A DNA stretch of 46,497 bases from Terfezia claveryi (taxonomy: Eukaryota; Ascomycota; Pezizomycetes; Pezizales; Pezizaceae): NCBI GenBank assembly GCA_015179025.1, contig WHUX01000318.1, positions 1-46,497 on the forward strand, read 5' to 3'. Position numbers and translations under genes: made by a program. Below, in pieces: positions 41,099-46,497 of this stretch (position 1 is the first letter of the stretch; every line of letters begins with the position of its first letter). The notes beneath the pieces are model-generated. The model worked only from the letters and a program-made list of their open reading frames with translations, ran no database searches and had not been told where the DNA came from.

Positions 41099-41409
41099 AG
41101 CAGTATATATATGTATATAGTCAGCATATTAATCTGAGTATAACTATTGAACCGTTAATCGGATTGTTATGAAACTTGAACCGTAGCTCCCTCAAGGGTC
41201 TATGGACGTTCCATAAGGGTCTTAACCATCTAGGATGATTATAAACCACTCCGAGGTTCATACCCGTTTCTTATACTTAACTCTTATAGATAAGTATTAG
41301 AAATGTTTGCACCACACTACTAAGAGTGTACCTAGAGTCCATATAGGTTCTAGGGTCGTTCTATAAGGGCCCAAGTACCTTTGGTAGGGCTGGATGTCAC
41401 CCCGTGACA
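41099..41409 (-). mobile_element. TGTCAC-family LTR fragment (copy 6)
   Basis: The first ~311 bp of the LTR in minus orientation, ending with intact CCCCGTGACA at 41409. It is broken off at about 41099 in the TATATATGTATATAGTCAGC region. It lies between the gypsy protease frame on its right and an unrelated spliced frame on its left, so it marks a rearrangement breakpoint rather than a simple insertion. Confidence 0.75.
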
Positions 41410-42990
41410 ATAAGGGAAACTCCGTTATAGGGTTGAATTGTTTCTGTACCATAGAAACAGCTGTCATAAGTTCTCTTTCTGAATCAGTTTCTTCTATGTC
41501 ACTAATATTTTCCCAATTATCTGGTTCACTATAATCTGGAACTGATTCATAGCTGACCTGTGTATATGTTGATCTTATACCATTCGCCATCATTCTAGAT
41601 CCCTTCCATGCACTTAGCTGGAATTGTGGAATGTTTTCTAGTTGGATTATGACTAGTTCCTAATGGGCAACAATTATTGCTCGCACTTTGCTGAGAGCAG
41701 GTTCTTCAAGTATCATATCCCATCCACTCAAATGAACTACATAGAATGTTCGTTCCTCTACATAACCTATCTAATCAAGTTTGATAGTACAAGCTTTGTC
41801 TATTATTCCTTTTGAGCCTTTAATTGCAGTACTTAATAATTTCTTCTCGATACTTCTAGTTGGTATTTTGTATAGGTATACAAATTAAGAATTAATTAAG
41901 TCTCCTCCCTTTGTTTAGAGATCAATTAAAGCTAGTGCGAGGTGTTCATTAGCTTTAACAAATACCTTACTAAAATCTGGTACCTGTCTTAACAAGGCTC
42001 ATTCCTTGATTTTATCCTTATTGTTTTTATCCTTAGTAGCTCTTGGTATAGCTAAATCTTGTGTGGCTGTATGCATGAGTACCTTATTTTGTCATTTCCT
42101 ACAGTCCTTGTAGGAGTGTCCAGGGTTCCAACACCATAGATATTTCTTGTCTCTAATTAATTACATCTTCATCTTCTTATCCAATTTTTTTGTGATGGTG
42201 TCCCAATCTGAGTCCTTCCATTTTTCTGTATTGGGTTTGGTGTTGGGATTGCTACTAGGATTAAATCCTGTTTTTGTCTTTGATTTTGGTCCCTGTGTAG
42301 ACCGTGACTCCTATTTTTATTTCAAGGGTATTGTTGTCAGGATGTATTTGTTGTGCGTGGTAGGGCAATATCTTTCTTGGAAGCTTCATATTACTCCGCT
42401 TGATGCACAACCTGATTATATGACCATTCTTCTTTGATTAAAGAAATTAATGTAGCTGACATATATGGTAGCAGGTGATTAAGAAACTTTCTTCTTTTTA
42501 CTTCCTGTGATATTGATTGTTTGCTATCCTTATCAATCAATTTGATTTGCATTTCAGTAAGCCAGTTGGTAAACTGTTTAATTCCTATGTGATGTCCATC
42601 CTTGTATGGTGTAGCTGTCTCCTATCGTTTCCATAAAATGTCCTTACTAGTGGAGGGTATCAGAAAATCCTTTAGTACTAGTATAAATCTAAAGAATGTT
42701 GTATTCTTTCCTTTTTCTCTTAGGAATTGATTATAAGTAGTGAGCCTGCTTCCTTCTATTCTGAATTCAACAATTTCTAAAGCTGAAGCACCTTCCAAAT
42801 CTATTCATTTGATAACAAACCAACATTGCATTACTATGGCTCAAGAGTCAAAATATTATGAGTCTTGCTATTTTTTGTCTTCTCCTCTTATTTTTTCTGG
42901 TAGATCAATCTTTATTCCTTCTAAAGCATTCGTTGCTTCATGGTTACCCATTATAACCATTCCTGTTGTAGATTCCCATTGCTAGTGTTA
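41410..42990 (-). pseudogene. Ty3/gypsy Gag, zinc knuckle and protease, decayed
   Basis: On minus: NHEATNALEGIKIDLPEKI near 42920, then GASALEIVEFRIEGSRLTTY, FFRFILVLKDFLIPSTSKDI and MSATLISLIKEEWSYNQVV, typical of a gypsy Gag domain, with several stops and frame changes. A zinc knuckle near 42100 reads YLWCWNPGHSYKDC. Its first Cys is Tyr, as TGT to TAT would give. The protease-like region near 42000-41640 includes GSKGIIDKACTIKLD, EERTFYVVHLSGWDMILEEP and ALSKVRAII. The frame then reads DNWENISDIEETDSERELMT to FNPITEFP at the LTR fragment. RT and integrase are lost. It resembles the element at 19.4-22.4 kb in layout but is a different element. Confidence 0.7.
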
Positions 42991-43026
42991 AACTGATTTT
43001 TCTCGTTTGGGTTTTCTTTTAAGAGT

Positions 43027-44274
43027 TTAACTTGCAACTGATAATGCTTTATCAGAGTCCATGCTATCATCTCCGCTATTATCGTGGTCTCGTCCTCTTC
43101 CTTGCATTTTCTGCTTCTGTTGGTGTAGTCCTATGTCTTGATTATCATCATCTTCTGGTAATTCTATATCTTCTGGTAGTTGGTCTTTGTCGTCTTGTTC
43201 TTTGGCTGACCCAGTCCTTCTTTCTGGAGTCTTAGGTGCTTGACCTTTGCGTTTTGATTGATCTTTTGGTGTTTTCAAGAACGCTCCTGGAAGTTCTTTG
43301 CTAGGATTGAAAAAATCCTCCATAGTATGTGCTAATTCTTCTAGATGAGTACCACTTATCATGAATGCCATTATTTCTTCCCAGTTGTTTATTACACAAT
43401 TCGGTTTACTTAAAAGTGGAACAACTGGTTTCTTTAATTCCTTGCTTAAAAATGCGTTCAATTCTAAGTCCTCTTCTTTGAATGGGTAGTTTGTTAGCCA
43501 TAAATAGTGTTTTACTATAGCTTCCATTAAGAGTCGAGTATCTTCAGGATAATACTGTTGGGCATGTCCCATTGAGCGAGTATATTTCAAAATCTCCTCA
43601 ATTGTTGGAAGATGTCTATCCCAAAATTCTTCTGGTACGAGAGGCAAAGCCATACTAAAATATAGTTTAGTTCCTACTCCACCTGGTTCTCCAATTTCTA
43701 AATATATGGGCAGATTTATTTCCTCTTCTGTGTTAGGAACTACAAATCTGGTCTTTTTGAGAGTTTCTTCTACTAATTTCTTAATATCTTTGGGTAACAT
43801 AGTTAACCGTCTTGACCTCTGAGTCTTCTTTCTAAGTTCAGATGCCATTATGTCGGATTTCGTCATCTGTCCACAACCAAATGTAGCTGGTTATGTGATA
43901 TGATCGTCGAGTTACTTTTCTTCTTTGGCACCTTACTGTACTAATGGTGTGGTGGCTGATGTTCCTAATGATCTCCGTTCGACTGATGGTTCTGTTAGCT
44001 TGGTGGCTTATACGGCTGGTGAGGCTGGATGCTAGGATCCTGATGTTTCTTATGGTCCTAGTTTTTCTTTGTCTACTAATCTAGAATCTAGTTCTTGTTC
44101 TTCCAGCAAAAGTGTCACGTTTTTTGATTGGTGTGTTGAGGTAGACGTTGGGGGCACAGAGATATTGGTAGAGATGTCTGGGCCTAAGGAAGGTTCTGAT
44201 AGAGATAATTCTTTTCTGGAGGAAATGGCTGCAGTAGAGGCAGCAAGATTTGAGCCTTGGGATTGTGACGCTTG
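43027..44274 (-). pseudogene. N-terminal Gag-type ORF upstream of the second gypsy relic
   Basis: One minus frame from the LTR edge at 44274 to the stop at 43027. The distal part (MTQASQSQGSNLAASTAAIS; SSRKELSLSEPSLGPDIS) is followed by six TAA/TAG codons, every one at a place where CAA or CAG gives a smooth Gln-rich protein, and then the intact 279-codon block 43866-43027. This block contains LTMLPKDIKKLVEETLKKTR, PEEFWDRHLPTIEEILKYTR and an acidic and basic tail (LPEDIELPEDDDNQD; KQKMQGRGRDHD). It is probably the first part of the gypsy Gag and was separated from its promoter by the TGTCAC element. The antisense open frame at 43850-44287 is a shadow. Confidence 0.6.
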
Positions 44275-45745
44275 TGTCACGGGGTGACATCCAGCCCTAC
44301 CAAAGGTACTTGGGCCCTCATGGAACGACCCTAGAATCTATATGCACTCTAGGTACACTCTTAGCAGTATGGTGCAAACGTTTCTAATACTTTTCTATAA
44401 GAGTTAAGTATATGAAACGGGTATGAACCTTGGAGTGGTTTATAATCATCCTAGATGGTTTAGACCCTTATGGAACGTCCATAGACCCTTGAGGGAGCTA
44501 CGGTTCAAGTTTCATAAGAATCCGATTAACGGTTCAATAGTTATACTCAGATTAATATGCTGACTATATGCATATATATGCTAGCTATATTAGCTATTAC
44601 CCTGAAGTCTTGGCGTTACCCAGAAGTACTCAAATATTGAATTATTACCCTGAATTGCAGGAAAATAATTCGGTAAAAATAAATAAAAAAATGAAGCCAT
44701 GAGGGCGCACTTTAGACCAAAGTGCGTCCGGTGACACTATAAGGGAGTGCGCCTAGGACAGAGGCCAAAGGTAGGGCCAAAACATAAAGTTCTCCGAATT
44801 TAATATTTCAAGGTTCTATCTAGGCCTACTCATCGTCCTGATTCCATTTCTGCAATCCCTTTTATGATCGGAGTAAAACCCGTGGAGATATAAGACTTTT
44901 AACATGGTCAAATAAGTCTACGAGGAGGTTTACCTATTATTGGTAACAGCTCTTTGAATAATTTAGGTATTGAGATGAACTAAGATTCTATAATCTTCTA
45001 TGTGTTGATACCTTTCCAATGGTAATCTACCTGTGACCCACGGTTCCCTATTTATAGAGTTATATGCAGTTGAAAATTATTTTCAATGGATACTAGATAC
45101 TATTAAGTGAATATTGCCGGAAACACAATTAGATAACTTCGGATATTGTTGGATGGAAATTCGATAGTATTGGGGATTGGTAACGTATCTGAGATTGAAT
45201 TTAGTTGTCTCGGCTAAGTATTCTTTAATGGGATAAGTGAGCTATAAGCGAAGTACATATAACATGCAGACATGGAAATAAACTCTATGTTCAGGTTAGC
45301 AACCTGTTTCAACGAGTACAGATAGCAACTGCATTAACAAAGGTGTGGATGGTATAACACTTAGGAAGAAATTCCGAGGTGACAGGTAAGCCCGCGTTTT
45401 ATAAAATATTTTTATCATAAGAATATCTACAAACTACTGCGGGATATAAATAGTGCAAGTAGTTCCAGTTGAATTCATTCTACTACAAGCGAGTATTCGA
45501 AAGCAAGAGCACCTTGAGTACACAAAGCCTACAAAGTTCTAAGTCTTGAATTAACTTCACGTTTAAGCGACATAGGATTTATTTTGTATTGTGAAATAAG
45601 ATCCATCATGTGGAACTGTAGTTGGATTGAACTTTACTGCTATAGGATTGATATTCTGTGTTGTGGAATAGATATTGTTGTGGCAGCAAACTACGGTCGT
45701 CCTAATAGTCGCAAGAGCGCTATCAGTCATTAGGGCCCCCATGAA
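44275..45745 (+). mobile_element. TGTCAC-family 5' LTR, copy 7
   Basis: TGTCACGGGG at 44275. The end is altered to CCCCCATGAA (45737-45746), where the other copies have CCCCGTGACA. It is followed directly by the same interior as the element at 8837-9798, so it is a 5' LTR and not a solo LTR. It keeps a hairpin, CGCACTTT-AGACC-AAAGTGCG, at 44706-44726. Confidence 0.8.
45445..45453 (+). promoter_or_regulatory. LTR TATA box
   Basis: TATAAATAG preceded by GGGA and followed by TGCAAGTAGTTCC, about 290 bp before the LTR end. It is present in the same place in copy 1 (4674-4682), copy 4 (27918-27926) and, on minus, copies 2, 3 and 5. It is the likely core promoter; the start site cannot be seen. 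Confidence 0.5.
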
Positions 45746-46497
45746 ATTACTTTGTAGCCAGTGATTCTCACTACATTTGCTATATACTCTAATCATGTCT
45801 AGTTCACAAATACCAAGAGGGCCTCGCCAGCCCTACTAACCCCTTACATTCCCGGATGTCACACCCCGTGCCATTACCAAAAGACCACATAACCTTCCGC
45901 AATCCGAAACAGACACGGAAGATGACCTAATAGACATGCCAATGGAAGATATTCTATCTCGAGGAGTAGAATCTTCCTGCCACCCCATATACTCTCCAGA
46001 TGAGTTAACAACATTCCCACCTGGCTTATTAGAGTGATTTGGACAACCTTCCCGAAGGCCTCCTCATCGAACAGCCAGTAATGCTTCATCACGACATCCC
46101 ACCCAACCACCACCACGTCCCATACGACCGTCTCGACCAAGTTTAAGCCAACAGGAATATGACTAATTATTGGCTCGTATTGTTCGAGATGAATCTATCG
46201 AGTTTGACCGGCAATGAGCCGAAATTGCTGACCTTACAAGAGGTCTTAATGCTCAAGCAAGCCTCCTAAAAGAAGCTCAAGATGCGTACAGAGTTATTTT
46301 TGAAGGAGCAATGACTACATATGAAGATCTAAAGTTGTTACGACAGCAGGTCACCGAGGAAGTAGCAGCCCTAAAAGGTCAAACAGAAGGACAAGAGGAT
46401 GCAGTTAAACGCTTAACTATATCTATTAGTGAGGCATTAGAAAAGCAATGGGAGGAGTTAAGCAAGAAGCTCAAGGAAGATACAGAGGTAATAGTCG
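45746..46497 (+). pseudogene. Second copy of the Gag-like coiled-coil protein, with stops, runs off the window
   Basis: The frame begins at ATG 45796 (MSSSQIPRGPRQPY) and follows the protein at 8766-9746 nearly residue for residue, to the window end (ALEKQWEELSKKLKEDTE). At least four in-frame stops are present: TAA after PRQPY, TGA before FGQPS, TAA after EYD, and TGA before AEIADL. In each case the intact copy has CAA or CGA (CAA at the first and third, CGA at the second and fourth), so all are C-to-T changes. The rest of the element lies outside the window and might show whether this family has a polymerase. Confidence 0.75.

Noticed and set aside
43850..44287. A plus-strand reading frame (start MSDFVICPQPNVAGY) with good-looking composition
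   Set aside because: It is antisense to the minus-strand Gag frame, which continues in the same phase into an intact 279-codon block and whose stops are all of the CAA/CAG-to-TAA/TAG type. The plus frame ends inside the LTR.

Overview
This window looks like a repeat-only compartment of a filamentous fungal genome, most likely an ascomycete (Pezizomycotina). The reasons are a pogo/Fot1-type transposon, Ty1/copia and Ty3/gypsy relics, candidate introns of 44-62 nt with GTAAGT-like donors, and stop codons in dead reading frames that mostly fit C-to-T change (CAA/CAG to TAA/TAG, CGA to TGA), as repeat-induced point mutation (RIP) would leave. I see no intact host gene, rRNA gene or CRISPR array. 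The species cannot be named from the sequence alone.

Three repeat families dominate. (1) 'G units' are 1.7-2.4 kb elements with the ends GTTCTGGTCCGTTCC.../...GGAACGGACCAGAAC, clusters of the 14-bp palindrome CCATACCGGTATGG near both ends, and a variable 24-bp minisatellite inside. Copies lie at 49-2413, 11265-11928 (partial), 12089-14201 and 14534-16358 on +, and at 16426-18341, 24749-26484 and 28299-28605 (partial) on -. A 722-bp variant with different cargo is at 28606-29327. They sit in an AT-rich satellite with a GAGAAA core. (2) The 'TGTCAC' LTR family has ~1.46-kb LTRs (TGTCACGGGG...CCCCGTGACA). Copies are at 3521-4975, 7378-8836, 9799-11264, 26760-28220, 38108-40250, 41099-41409 (fragment) and 44275-45745. 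Two copies retain a short interior encoding a coiled-coil Gag-like protein and no visible polymerase. (3) 'X modules' are ~1 kb and carry two minisatellites. They lie at 18342-19363, 23674-24748 and 29471-32583, the last split by a pogo transposon.

Left to right: 1-3520 holds an old G unit, a GC-rich minisatellite and the acidic 3' end of a broken gene. 3521-11264 is a nest of TGTCAC LTRs around a palindromic copia fragment. 11265-18341 is a G-unit array that switches orientation at about 16.4 kb. 18342-24748 is a degraded gypsy element between two inverted X modules. 24749-29470 has more G units and a solo LTR. 29471-32583 is an X module split by the pogo element. 32584-41098 is AT-rich DNA with decayed, apparently spliced reading frames of unknown family, a dimeric satellite, a tRNA-like sequence and nested solo LTRs. 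41099-44274 is a second gypsy relic. 44275-46497 is the 5' part of another TGTCAC element, which runs off the window.

The parts do not form a pathway. The value of the window is its layered insertion history and several repeat families I cannot match to a named element. Coordinates of repeat arrays, and alignments between copies, were judged by eye.
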